Below, in pieces: positions 25,131 to 33,520 of a stretch of DNA of 39,814 nt; the first letter of the stretch is position 1; the number at the start of each line of letters is the position of its first letter. The stretch lies in contig CASENS010000063.1 in the NCBI GenBank assembly GCA_949289345.1, positions 1 to 39,814 of the forward strand. The letters are read 5' to 3'. The stretch is from an uncultured Bacteroides sp. (GTDB lineage: Bacteria; Bacteroidota; Bacteroidia; Bacteroidales; Bacteroidaceae). Under the pieces are notes generated by a model, which was not told the DNA's origin, made no database searches, and worked only from the letters and a program-made list of their open reading frames with translations. Made by a program: the position numbers and the translations under genes.

Positions 25131-25160
25131 AGGCTTAATTCATCACGAGTTAAGCCTTTT
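25131..25160 (+). terminator. Terminator of the tRNA operon
   Basis: AGGCTTAA and TTAAGCCT form the stem, followed by a short T run. It lies 6 bases behind the tRNA-Pro. Confidence 0.85.
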
Positions 25161-25229
25161 CTATTTACCGGAACCCCGCTGCCCCCCGGTTTCGGATGAC
25201 AGTAGAAACTTGCTAATACCGGAACTTAT

Positions 25230-25637
25230 ATGACCCAACGTACTACCACTCCAGCGCATGCAAAGCAAACGAATGACAAATTAGTCCTGGAAGAAACGAT
25301 AGCCCTTTCCGATGACGACCTTGAAGTATGGGCGACCTTGGTTTCTGGCTTCGACACGAACAAAAATCTTGTCGTGAGGTTCGACTACTATCGGGATTAC
25401 GACGCCGGCGACTCAGGCTACAGTCTGATTGCAAAAGTCAACAAGGAAGAAGCGTACCAAATGTCATCTGTACTGCACGCCCCACTGACCCGGCTGCCTT
25501 CCGTCCTGCGGGAAGAATTTGCGGAGGAGTCCAATTCGCTTTCATTGGCACCATCGGAAGTAGAATGCCTGTTCAAAAAGGTTTTGGATTTCATTTTGGA
25601 CTGCGGCGTACACTACAAGTTAGAGAAAACAGCCTAA
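25230..25637 (+). CDS. Conserved-looking hypothetical protein
   Basis: A 135-residue acidic, probably cytoplasmic protein. It has no signal peptide, no membrane segment and no motif I know. The sequence is well mixed, with a predicted strand-rich middle (NLVVRFDYYRDYDAGDSGYSLIAKVNKEEA, about 45-74) and a helical C-terminal third. The tRNA terminator separates it from the tRNAs, and no clear promoter box is visible. It converges on the YqeY-like gene. The frame and codon use support a real gene, but its function is unknown. Confidence 0.6.
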   Translation: MTQRTTTPAHAKQTNDKLVLEETIALSDDDLEVWATLVSGFDTNKNLVVRFDYYRDYDAGDSGYSLIAKVNKEEAYQMSSVLHAPLTRLPSVLREEFAEESNSLSLAPSEVECLFKKVLDFILDCGVHYKLEKTA

Positions 25638-25643
25638 AACAAA

Positions 25644-25696
25644 GATATACTTACTTTGCAGATGAAGCATATCTTCAATAGCAAGGTAAGTATATC
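25644..25696. repeat. Inverted repeat between convergent genes
   Basis: GATATACTTAC (25644-25654) is repeated inverted as GTAAGTATATC (25686-25696), with a 31-base loop. It has no T run. It could slow or end transcription from both sides, or be the trace of a small mobile repeat. Confidence 0.5.
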
Positions 25697-25744
25697 CGCG
25701 CAACCTGAATAATCCGGTTGCAATAAGCGTCACGCGCCCACCGT

Positions 25745-26194
25745 TCAGCCCAACAGTTCTTTTACTTTGGCGGAAATAGCGCGGCCTTCAGCCAGTCCGG
25801 CCAGTTTCTTGCTGGCTACCCCCATTACCTTTCCCATATCCTTGCCACTTGTGGCACCCACTTGGGCGATGATTTCCTTTAATGCAGCCTCCAGTTCCTC
25901 AGCGCTCATCTGCTTAGGCAGATAATTTTCCATCACTTTCACTTGAGCCAATTCCGCATCGGCCAAATCCTGACGTCCTTGCTGCACATATATCTCGGCC
26001 GCGTCCTTTCCCTGCTTCACTAACTTCTGGATGATTTTCAGCGCATCCGCGTCAGCCAACGTATCATTGGCGCCCGGTGCGGTTTTTGCCTCCAAAAATA
26101 CTTTCTTAATGTTTCTCAGTGTGTCGAGGGCCACTTTATCCTTGGCCTTCATAGCGGTTTTAATGTCCTCGCTAACTTTGTCGAACAAATCCAT
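25745..26194 (-). CDS. YqeY/GatB-domain-containing protein
   Basis: A 149-residue cytoplasmic protein of the YqeY family, which shares the tail domain of the amidotransferase subunit GatB. The helical N-terminal part (MDLFDKVSEDIKTAMKAKDKVALDTLRNIK) and the C-terminal GATSGKDMGKVMGVASKKL stretch (about 113-131) are typical. Its role is unclear even in the family; an effect on aminoacyl-tRNA or on tRNA-dependent amidation has been suggested for the domain. It has its own full promoter and is transcribed alone. Confidence 0.9.
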   Translation of the reverse strand: MDLFDKVSEDIKTAMKAKDKVALDTLRNIKKVFLEAKTAPGANDTLADADALKIIQKLVKQGKDAAEIYVQQGRQDLADAELAQVKVMENYLPKQMSAEELEAALKEIIAQVGATSGKDMGKVMGVASKKLAGLAEGRAISAKVKELLG

Positions 26195-26244
26195 AATGCT
26201 ATACTCATTTTAAAGTTGGTATTCCGGTTTTCACTATTCAGACG

Positions 26245-26276
26245 CAAAAATACAAATCTTTCACCGAACATGCAAA
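26245..26276 (-). promoter_or_regulatory. Promoter of the YqeY-like gene
   Basis: On the minus strand: TTTG (26276-26273), 20 bases, then TATTTTTG (26252-26245). Both elements match the consensus and the spacing is ideal. Confidence 0.8.
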
Positions 26277-26363
26277 GAACTCCCCCACACCGTAGCGAAC
26301 AAATTTATACAGCAGTGAAGGCATAAACAAAAATTTGTCGCTTAAGTAATGGACCTTGCAAAG

Positions 26364-26451
26364 GCTTATTGGTTACTTACCCATGTATTATTGGATATTC
26401 GGCCATTTATTCAATGATATTTGGTCATTTCATATTGGATACATTAAATGT
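26364..26451. repeat. Degenerate 22-bp phased repeats upstream of the sigma factor gene
   Basis: Four units of 22 bp (26364-26385, 26386-26407, 26408-26429, 26430-26451) share a core near TATTGGATAC. They match the units at 1181-1283, which read TATTGGATACTTGCCC. The last unit overlaps the -33 position of the sigma factor promoter. Regular 22-bp spacing puts the cores about two helical turns apart, as expected for a protein bound along one DNA face. Confidence 0.6.
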
Positions 26452-26464
26452 TTTGCTAATTTTG
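26434..26464 (+). promoter_or_regulatory. Promoter of the ECF sigma gene
   Basis: ATTG at 26434-26437, 19 bases, then TAATTTTG at 26457-26464, a full TAnnTTTG match. The ATG follows at 26487. The -33 element is part of the fourth 22-bp repeat unit. Confidence 0.55.
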
Positions 26465-26486
26465 CCCATCAAATAAGCAGAAGGGC

Positions 26487-27083
26487 ATGGAAAACACGGA
26501 GCAATTGGTCATCGCACAATTAAAGCAAGGAAACGAGGAGGCCTATCGGTACCTCTATCGGCACCATTATGCGGTGTTGTGTCATGTGGCCAAGGAGTTT
26601 GTAGGCGACTCGTTTTTGGCGGAAACGTTGGTGGGCGATGTCATCTTCCATCTATGGGAAGTGCGTGAGACGTTGGACATTCGGACTTCCTTGCGCAGCT
26701 ATCTGATTCAAGCCGTCCGCAATCATTGTTTGGATTTCCTATCTTCTTCGCACGAGCAGCGGGAAGTGCCCTTTTCAGCCTGGGGCGAAGAAGCTTCGTT
26801 GAAGGACCGCTATATCTTGTCGGACGATTATCCCCTGGGCCAATTATTGGAGCGTGAGTTAGAGCATGAAATCCATGCCGCCATCCGTCGTTTGCCGGAC
26901 GAGTGTCGCCAGGTTTTCCTGAAAAGTCGTTTTGAAGAAAAGAAATACGAAGAGATTGCCCGCGAGTTGAGCATTTCCGTCAACACCGTTAAGTATCACA
27001 TAAAGAATGCCTTGGCCCGTCTGCACGACGAGTTGGGAAAGTATCTGATCGGACTTATCGTACTGTTTTTATCAGCGAAGTGA
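26487..27083 (+). CDS. ECF sigma factor (polysaccharide-locus type)
   Basis: A 198-residue RNA polymerase sigma factor with regions 2 and 4 only. Region 2 spans about 20-90 (AYRYLYRHHYAVLCHVAKEF, IFHLWEVRETLDIRTSLRSYLIQAVRNHCLDFL). Region 4 lies at about 128-185, with IRRLPDECRQVFLKSRFEEKKYEEIARELSISVNTVKYHI as helix-turn-helix. This form is typical of Bacteroidota loci in which the SusC transporter, a FecR anti-sigma factor and the sigma factor form a trans-envelope signal chain. The fecR gene follows after 67 bases. It should drive the susC promoter when the glycan is bound. Confidence 0.95.
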   Translation: MENTEQLVIAQLKQGNEEAYRYLYRHHYAVLCHVAKEFVGDSFLAETLVGDVIFHLWEVRETLDIRTSLRSYLIQAVRNHCLDFLSSSHEQREVPFSAWGEEASLKDRYILSDDYPLGQLLERELEHEIHAAIRRLPDECRQVFLKSRFEEKKYEEIARELSISVNTVKYHIKNALARLHDELGKYLIGLIVLFLSAK

Positions 27084-27150
27084 AAAAAAATCTTCGCGCA
27101 GACTACCCATCTTCTTGAAAATATCGTCTTACCTATAGAAACCCCACAAA

Positions 27151-28155
27151 ATGGAAGAGAAAAACGTACATATTGACGAATTGATCACTCTGTTCTTATC
27201 AGGCCAACTGCCCCCGGAAGGAAAAGAAAAACTGAACGCTTGGATAGCCCAGTCGGAAGAGCATCGTGCGTACTTCATGCACCGTCAGGAAGTCTGGTTT
27301 TCGGCCATTCAGGAGAACGAACGTGTGTTGTACGATTCGGAAGCGGCTTTCCGGAAATTCCAGACCCGGGTGGAAGCGCATCGTACTTCGCATAAGCAGA
27401 CTCCTCTATGGAGTTGGGTGAAGTATGCCGCCGTAGTGGCTTTGGTGGGATTGGTTGCTTACTTCTCCTATCAACGGGGTGGAACCGATTTGAAAAACGC
27501 TTTGGCCGATATCGAAATGCAGGCTCCCATCGGCTCACAGGCTCATGTACGTCTGCCGGATGGCACATCGGTAGTGCTCAATGCGGGTTCGCGCATCGTC
27601 TATGCCCAGGATTTCGGTGTAGATAGCCGGGAAGTCCGTTTGCAAGGTGAAGGATACTTTGAAGTGGCGCATAATGCGGAAGTTCCTTTCTATGTACGTT
27701 CGGAAAACCTGCAAGTCAAGGTATTGGGTACGAAGTTCAATTTCAGGGATTATCCGGAAGATGCCGATGTCGTGGTGTCTTTGATAGAAGGGAAAGTAGC
27801 CTTGAAGAACGAAATCCGTACGGAGTCGGAAAAGATATTGATGCCCGACGAACGGGTCATTTTAAATAAGCGGGAAGGCTTCATGAAAGTAGAGCGGAAG
27901 GCGAACATAGCGGCCGACACGCAATGGGGAAAGGGCATTCTCTCCTTTGACGAGACCTTGTTACCGGAAGTCATCAACGTATTGGAACGCACTTATGGCG
28001 TCACTATCCGGTTGCAAACGGATTCATTGGCCGGCTATCGTTTCTATGGCCGTTTTAACCGTTCGGAACAAACCATTCAAGATGTGTTGGAAGCCTTGAA
28101 AGCGACCGGCAAGATACGCTATGCGCAGAAAGACCAAACTATTATTTTATATTAA
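27151..28155 (+). CDS. FecR-family anti-sigma factor
   Basis: A 334-residue inner membrane protein that holds the sigma factor until the transporter signals. The cytoplasmic N-terminal part (about 1-85) contains WIAQSEEHRAYF. One membrane segment lies at about 88-106 (WVKYAAVVALVGLVAYFSY). The periplasmic FecR domain spans about 120-215 (LPDGTSVVLNAGSRIVY, VRLQGEGYFEVAHN, PFYVRSENLQVKVLGTKFNF). The C-terminal DUF4974-like part is LLPEVINVLERTYGV and after. It should contact the STN domain of the SusC encoded downstream. Confidence 0.95.
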   Translation: MEEKNVHIDELITLFLSGQLPPEGKEKLNAWIAQSEEHRAYFMHRQEVWFSAIQENERVLYDSEAAFRKFQTRVEAHRTSHKQTPLWSWVKYAAVVALVGLVAYFSYQRGGTDLKNALADIEMQAPIGSQAHVRLPDGTSVVLNAGSRIVYAQDFGVDSREVRLQGEGYFEVAHNAEVPFYVRSENLQVKVLGTKFNFRDYPEDADVVVSLIEGKVALKNEIRTESEKILMPDERVILNKREGFMKVERKANIAADTQWGKGILSFDETLLPEVINVLERTYGVTIRLQTDSLAGYRFYGRFNRSEQTIQDVLEALKATGKIRYAQKDQTIILY

Positions 28156-28237
28156 CCTTTTTAATGTATTGAAATCATGGAAAATACCGAACCACCAGCA
28201 TTTTCAGTGAGGTAAGAAGAGGTTGACTTTCAGGAAC

Positions 28238-28320
28238 AAAAAAAGTCGGAAGATCTGACACATCTTCCGACTACAGTTTCCTTTCTTACCTGCCGCCTTA
28301 CGAACAGTTTTCTAAAGGAT
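28238..28320 (-). ncRNA. Predicted cis-antisense RNA in the susC leader (DonS-like)
   Basis: On the minus strand a full promoter box TAACTTTG (28332-28325) is followed about 80 bases later by a strong terminator: an 11-bp stem AGTCGGAAGAT/ATCTTCCGACT (28244-28272) and seven T (28244-28238). No protein frame fits. The RNA would be about 82 nt and antisense to the leader of the susC mRNA. Antisense RNAs at exactly this place, between fecR and susC, are described in Bacteroides fragilis (DonS and relatives), where they repress the locus. A 9-bp repeat (AGGTAAGAA at 28210-28218, inverted at 28283-28291) could fold the sense leader. The ends are estimates. Confidence 0.65.
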
Positions 28321-28397
28321 GTCGCAAAGTTACGAAAACATTCTTTAGGGGACACCTTTTATTCAATTTTTTATTAATCTTTTAAATCTTTATTTTT

Positions 28398-31300
28398 ATG
28401 AATTACAGGAAAAAGGCAATGCTACTGGTTGTAGCTTTGCTAGGTCTCCATTGGGGAATCTATGCCCAAACGTTATCCCTAAAAATGCAAAATGTCTCCG
28501 TGAAGAAAGCCATGACGGAGTTGCAATCCAAGAGTGGCTACTCCTTTGTATACATCGCCGGCGATGTGGATACGGGAAAAAAAGTATCGGTCAATGCCGG
28601 TCAGTTGGAAGAAGCCGTGAAGCAGATTTTGCAAGGTCAAAATGTCTCTTACGAAATTCAGGGAAAGAATATCATTATTAAGAAGATCACTCAGCGCCCC
28701 CAGTCCGTTCAGCCCAAACAGAAAGTGACGGGTACGGTAAAAGATGCGAATGGGGAGCCCATTATCGGTGCCAATGTGACCGTGAAAGGCCAGTCATCCA
28801 TAGGTACCATTACAGATATAGATGGTCATTTCACACTCGAAGCACCGTCCGATGCCGTTCTACAGATTACTTACATTGGTTATGTCACACAAAATGTAAA
28901 AGCAGTCTCCGGTAAAGAAATGAATGTGATGCTGAAAGATGATACGGAGATGTTGGATGAAGTGGTGGTAGTTGGTTATGGTACAATGCGCAAGAAGGAT
29001 TTAACAGGAGCTATTACCCGTGTTTCTCCCGAAAATACGACCCAATCGGTTACTAGTGTGGCAGAAATGCTAAGAGGTACAGTTGCCGGATTTTCTACTG
29101 GATTTGCAACATCGGCCAAGGGAGGAGGAACGATGTTGATTCGTGGAGAGAAATCAATCAATGCAAGCAACTCTCCTTTAATAGTCTTAGATGGAGTCAT
29201 TTTTAACGGCGATTTAACAGATATCAATCCTGCAGATATTGAATCCGTCGATATTTTGAAAGACGGCAGTTCTGCTGCCGTATACGGATCTCGCGCAGCT
29301 TCAGGAGTTGTAGCCATTACAACTAAATCAGGAAAAGAAGGCAAACCGGTCATAAATTTCGATATGAAAATAGGATTACAGAACCTTACTCGAAATCAAC
29401 GTCCTTTTAATGGTGCAGAATATACAATCATGCGAAGAGATGAAAAGATTCGTAGTAACCCTTCACGACCATTAGGATATTTTCACGACCCTTACAATCT
29501 TCCTCAAGGCGTAGATCTAAGAACATGGCTTTCTTATAGTGGAGCAACAGAAGATGCCAACCCCACTGAAATCTGGTTAAATCGTTTAGCTTTTTCAACG
29601 GCAGAGATTGAGAACTATCTAGCAGGCAGAGAAACAGACTGGTACGATGCGGCTTTTCAAACGGCCTTACGACAAGACTATAATGTTAGTATCTCAGGGA
29701 AAAATGATAGAATTCAGTACTATTGGTCATTAGGAAGTATAAATAATAAAGGTATTGTAGTGGGTGATCAATACAAATCCATTCGTTCACGTTTGAATTT
29801 AAAAGCGAACGTAACGGATTGGTTTCAAGTGGGTTTACAAGCACATTATGCGACTCGTAACGAAAGCGTAGACGAAGTTGATTGGGAAGAAGCAATTCAA
29901 GCCAGTCCATGGGGAGATATGTATGAAGAAGACGGTTCTTTGAAGTTTTATCCTAATGATGATATGCAAAGTACAAACCCTTTTGCTAATTATGAACAAC
30001 GAAATCGTTACAATGTGACACAAACATTAAATGCGACAATAAATGCAAAAGTTACTTTACCATGGGGATTTGTTTACGAGATGAATTATTCAGACTATAA
30101 CAGTTGGGAAAAGAATCATTATTCAGACCCTGCCAATAGTTTGAGTGGCGAAAAGTATAAAGGGCATGCGGTTCGACGTAACAATAGTGCCCACTCGTGG
30201 ATTTTTGATAATATTTTGCGTTGGGACCACACATTTAATAAAATACACAAATTAGACCTAACACTTCTTTTCAATCTTGAAAAAAATGAAACATGGTATG
30301 ATAAAGCCGAAAATTCAAATCTTACTCCATCAGATGTATTAGGATGGCATGCTATAGCTAATGGTACCAGTCCAGTTGTTGATAGTGAAGATGAAATAGA
30401 TACGGGTAATGCCATGATGGCACGATTGAATTACAATTTCAATGACCGTTATTTGTTCACAGCTTCTTTCCGTAGGGATGGTTATTCAGCCTTTGGAGAA
30501 AATAATCCTTATGCCAATTTCCCAGCCTTTGCTTTTGCATGGAGAATCAGTGAAGAAAAATTCCTAAAATCCATTTCCTGGATTGATAATTTGAAACTGC
30601 GCCTATCATGGGGAATCAATGGAAATAGAAGTATTGGAAGATATGCGGCATTAGCCAATCTTGATTCGGAATCATATTTGCACGATGGAAACACCGTAAT
30701 AGGCATTTATGCAACACGATTGCCCAATAAGGATTTAAAATGGGAAAAGACAGAGGCATACAATATCGGTTTAGATTTTAATCTTTTCAATAATAGATTG
30801 AATGGTACTATAGAAGCATATTATATGTCGACTAAAGATTTGCTATTAACCCGATCTTTACCAGACATTATAGGTTTTTCCGGAGTAACAACGAACTTAG
30901 GAGAAGTACGAAATAAAGGATTTGAACTCACTTTGAATTCGGTGAACATAGACCATGAAAATTTTAAATGGTCTTCATCTTTAATAGCTTCTTTGAATAG
31001 AAATGAAATAGCCCATTTATATGGAGAAATGGTCGATATTTTAGACGAGCAGGGGAATATAATCGGTCAAAGAGAAGACGATGACATTCAAAATGGTTGG
31101 TACATAGGCCATGCTTTAGATGAAATATATGATTATAAAATCTTGGGGGTATGGCAGGAAAACGAGCGCGAAGAAGCAGCAAGATACGGGAAAGAGCCTG
31201 GTGATTTTAAAATCTGGGATGTGAATAATGATGGCCAATATTTGCCGGAAGATGACAAAGTTTTTCAAGGTTACAGAAAGCCTCGTTTTTCTTTTGGTAT

Positions 31301-31724
31301 AGGGAATACTATGGAATTTTTCAAATGTATAGATTTCTCATTTTTTATTCGTTCAGATTTGGGACATAAATCTTCAAATAGCCACTATGCGCATTCAACG
31401 GACTATTATTATGACCGTATTAATGCGTATAAATATGATTATTGGACCCCTGAAAATCCCACAAATGAATTTGCGCGTTTAGGTTCAAATACAAAATCTC
31501 CTTCTTTTAATGTATACAAGAGTCGTTCATTTGTTCGCCTGCAGGAAATATCTATAGCCTATAGGATTCCTAATACGATTTCTTCCAAATGGAATATTAC
31601 AAACGCACGTGTTTATTTAAATATTTCCAATCCTCTATTAATCACAGACTGGAATTATTGGGATCCCGAGTCCTTATCCCCAGCACCTCGCACATTTACT
31701 TTAGGTATTAATTTTACATTATAA
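28398..31724 (+). CDS. SusC/RagA-type TonB-dependent transporter with STN signalling domain
   Basis: An outer membrane glycan importer of 1108 residues. The signal peptide ends near YAQ (24). The STN domain (about 25-96, LKMQNVSVKKAMTELQSKSGYSF) marks a transporter that signals to FecR. A CarboxypepD_reg-like domain follows (about 110-185), then the TonB box region DEVVVVGYG (about 189-197), the plug (LIVLDGVI, VYGSRAASGVVAITTK) and the barrel ending ITLGINFTL-like, with a hydrophobic last residue. Codon and base use change within the gene: the first 600 bases resemble the upstream sigma/fecR genes, while the rest is clearly AT-richer, like the downstream genes. susD follows after 11 bases. 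Confidence 0.95.
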   Translation: MNYRKKAMLLVVALLGLHWGIYAQTLSLKMQNVSVKKAMTELQSKSGYSFVYIAGDVDTGKKVSVNAGQLEEAVKQILQGQNVSYEIQGKNIIIKKITQRPQSVQPKQKVTGTVKDANGEPIIGANVTVKGQSSIGTITDIDGHFTLEAPSDAVLQITYIGYVTQNVKAVSGKEMNVMLKDDTEMLDEVVVVGYGTMRKKDLTGAITRVSPENTTQSVTSVAEMLRGTVAGFSTGFATSAKGGGTMLIRGEKSINASNSPLIVLDGVIFNGDLTDINPADIESVDILKDGSSAAVYGSRAASGVVAITTKSGKEGKPVINFDMKIGLQNLTRNQRPFNGAEYTIMRRDEKIRSNPSRPLGYFHDPYNLPQGVDLRTWLSYSGATEDANPTEIWLNRLAFSTAEIENYLAGRETDWYDAAFQTALRQDYNVSISGKNDRIQYYWSLGSINNKGIVVGDQYKSIRSRLNLKANVTDWFQVGLQAHYATRNESVDEVDWEEAIQASPWGDMYEEDGSLKFYPNDDMQSTNPFANYEQRNRYNVTQTLNATINAKVTLPWGFVYEMNYSDYNSWEKNHYSDPANSLSGEKYKGHAVRRNNSAHSWIFDNILRWDHTFNKIHKLDLTLLFNLEKNETWYDKAENSNLTPSDVLGWHAIANGTSPVVDSEDEIDTGNAMMARLNYNFNDRYLFTASFRRDGYSAFGENNPYANFPAFAFAWRISEEKFLKSISWIDNLKLRLSWGINGNRSIGRYAALANLDSESYLHDGNTVIGIYATRLPNKDLKWEKTEAYNIGLDFNLFNNRLNGTIEAYYMSTKDLLLTRSLPDIIGFSGVTTNLGEVRNKGFELTLNSVNIDHENFKWSSSLIASLNRNEIAHLYGEMVDILDEQGNIIGQREDDDIQNGWYIGHALDEIYDYKILGVWQENEREEAARYGKEPGDFKIWDVNNDGQYLPEDDKVFQGYRKPRFSFGIGNTMEFFKCIDFSFFIRSDLGHKSSNSHYAHSTDYYYDRINAYKYDYWTPENPTNEFARLGSNTKSPSFNVYKSRSFVRLQEISIAYRIPNTISSKWNITNARVYLNISNPLLITDWNYWDPESLSPAPRTFTLGINFTL

Positions 31725-31735
31725 AACGAATAATT

Positions 31736-33505
31736 ATGAAAATGAATACAGCATCCCAACAAGTAAGATTATTATTTACATCAGTCTTGCTTACTCTATG
31801 TTTGATTTCATGCGATGATTGGCTAAAGCCAGAACCATTGTCTTTCTATTCTCCAGAGAATACCTATATCACAAAAGAAGGTTTGGAAGCAGCATTAATT
31901 TCATGCCGCGCTATGATTAGGCCTGAATTCTTAGGAAATAATTCTTACGCCTGCACAGAATTAATGACTTCAGATATTGCCGTAGCCGGAAATATCGTGG
32001 CACAAACATTGAAGAATTTCGAGATTCAGCTAAAACCTGGAGCTTACGGAGATTCACAAATTGGAACTTTTTGGACCAAAGGTTTCAGCGCAATTCAGAA
32101 AGCCAATACAGTTATTTCAAGATCACAAATGGCCACATTAACAGATGAGGATAAGAATATGATTTTAGCAGAAGGCTATTTTCATCGCTCTTATTGGTAT
32201 TATAAATTAGTAAACCAATTTGGAGATGTCCCTTTTATAGATGGAGAAATAACAAGTCCCAAATTAGATTTTTATTCACATACGAGAAGTAGCATATTAA
32301 AACGTTTACAGAAAGACATGCAGTTCGCTGTTCAATATTTACCAGAGACAGCTCCCAATGGCGCTGTTTCTAAAGCTGCCGGGAACCACTTGTTAACAAA
32401 AATATGTCTAGCTTGTTGTGATTTTGATGGAGCTATAGCTGCCGCTTCTTCGGTTATTGACCAGAGTAAACACAAATTAATGGAAAATCGATTCGGTGTA
32501 ATAGCATCAGACAAGCAGTATAATATCATCAGTGATTTGTTTAGACGAGAAAATATCAATTCAGCCGAAAATCTAGAAGGCATATTCTTGGTAGAAGACA
32601 AAATGTTAACAGAAGGAGGAACTTCCACAGGATCTTATAGGATGCGTGACCTTGTGCCATGTTGGTGGAATGCAAATACGAATAATGATCCTGACGGGAA
32701 AAGAGGAACAATAGACAAAGCTGCCGGACAACCTCAAATAGGTCTAGTTGGACGTGGTATTGGTAGAGTAAGAACTAGCAATTATTTTAATTATGATATT
32801 TGGGATTCTAAAGACGATTATCGCCACACTTCACCCAATTGGTTAAATATGGAAGATCTTGTATATAATAATCCTGCATCGGCTTATTATGGGCAACCAT
32901 TGCAGAAACAATATTGCGTAGACACTATCTATGCATGGAGTCCGATGCAATATTATAAGACGTTCGTTCCTGAGGACAACAGGCCTGATACGCCTCAAGG
33001 AGGGTATACAGATTGGTATGTGTTCCGTTTAGCAGAAACTTACTTATTGCGGGCCGAAGCATATTATTGGAAAGGTGAATTGGAGGCAGCAATGGATGAC
33101 ATCAATAAAATAAGGAAACGGGCTAACGCCACTGAATTGACAAGTTCCCAACAAGTAACGATTGAATATATTTTGGATGAGCGCGCAAGGGAACTATTCT
33201 TTGAAGAACCTCGTAAAACGGAATTAACACGCATTTCTTTTATTATGGCAGAGAAGGGCATTAACGGATATTCTCTTGAGAATATATCTGAGAGGAACTA
33301 CTATCATGATAGAATGATGAAATACAACAATTTCTTTAGAGATAAGATTAATCATAACGGAATAAACACTTATACAATCAAGCCATACCACATCTTATGG
33401 CCAATACCCGAGAATGCAATAGCATCTAATTCAAGAGGACGAATCAATCAAAATATCGGTTATCCAGGTGCAGAAGATAATGTACCTGCTTTAGACGTTG
33501 AATAA
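31736..33505 (+). CDS. SusD/RagB-type nutrient-binding lipoprotein
   Basis: Surface glycan-binding partner of the SusC upstream, 589 residues. The lipobox LISC gives Cys26. SusD hallmarks are AEGYFHRSYWYYKLVNQFGDVPF (about 142-164), the RLAETYLLRAEAYYWKGE helix (about 429-446), LDERARELFFEE (about 480-491) and the C-terminal LWPIPENAIASN (about 555-566). It is AT-rich. The GH105 gene follows after 15 bases, in the same operon. Confidence 0.95.
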   Translation: MKMNTASQQVRLLFTSVLLTLCLISCDDWLKPEPLSFYSPENTYITKEGLEAALISCRAMIRPEFLGNNSYACTELMTSDIAVAGNIVAQTLKNFEIQLKPGAYGDSQIGTFWTKGFSAIQKANTVISRSQMATLTDEDKNMILAEGYFHRSYWYYKLVNQFGDVPFIDGEITSPKLDFYSHTRSSILKRLQKDMQFAVQYLPETAPNGAVSKAAGNHLLTKICLACCDFDGAIAAASSVIDQSKHKLMENRFGVIASDKQYNIISDLFRRENINSAENLEGIFLVEDKMLTEGGTSTGSYRMRDLVPCWWNANTNNDPDGKRGTIDKAAGQPQIGLVGRGIGRVRTSNYFNYDIWDSKDDYRHTSPNWLNMEDLVYNNPASAYYGQPLQKQYCVDTIYAWSPMQYYKTFVPEDNRPDTPQGGYTDWYVFRLAETYLLRAEAYYWKGELEAAMDDINKIRKRANATELTSSQQVTIEYILDERARELFFEEPRKTELTRISFIMAEKGINGYSLENISERNYYHDRMMKYNNFFRDKINHNGINTYTIKPYHILWPIPENAIASNSRGRINQNIGYPGAEDNVPALDVE

Positions 33506-33520
33506 ATAAATCAAATAGAT

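Noticed and set aside
24752-25138. Protein frame across the tRNA genes
   Set aside because: It overlaps two perfect tRNA cloverleaves and the mdh terminator.
28244-28272. Plus-strand terminator between fecR and susC
   Set aside because: The T run follows the stem only on the minus strand, so it was assigned to the antisense RNA.
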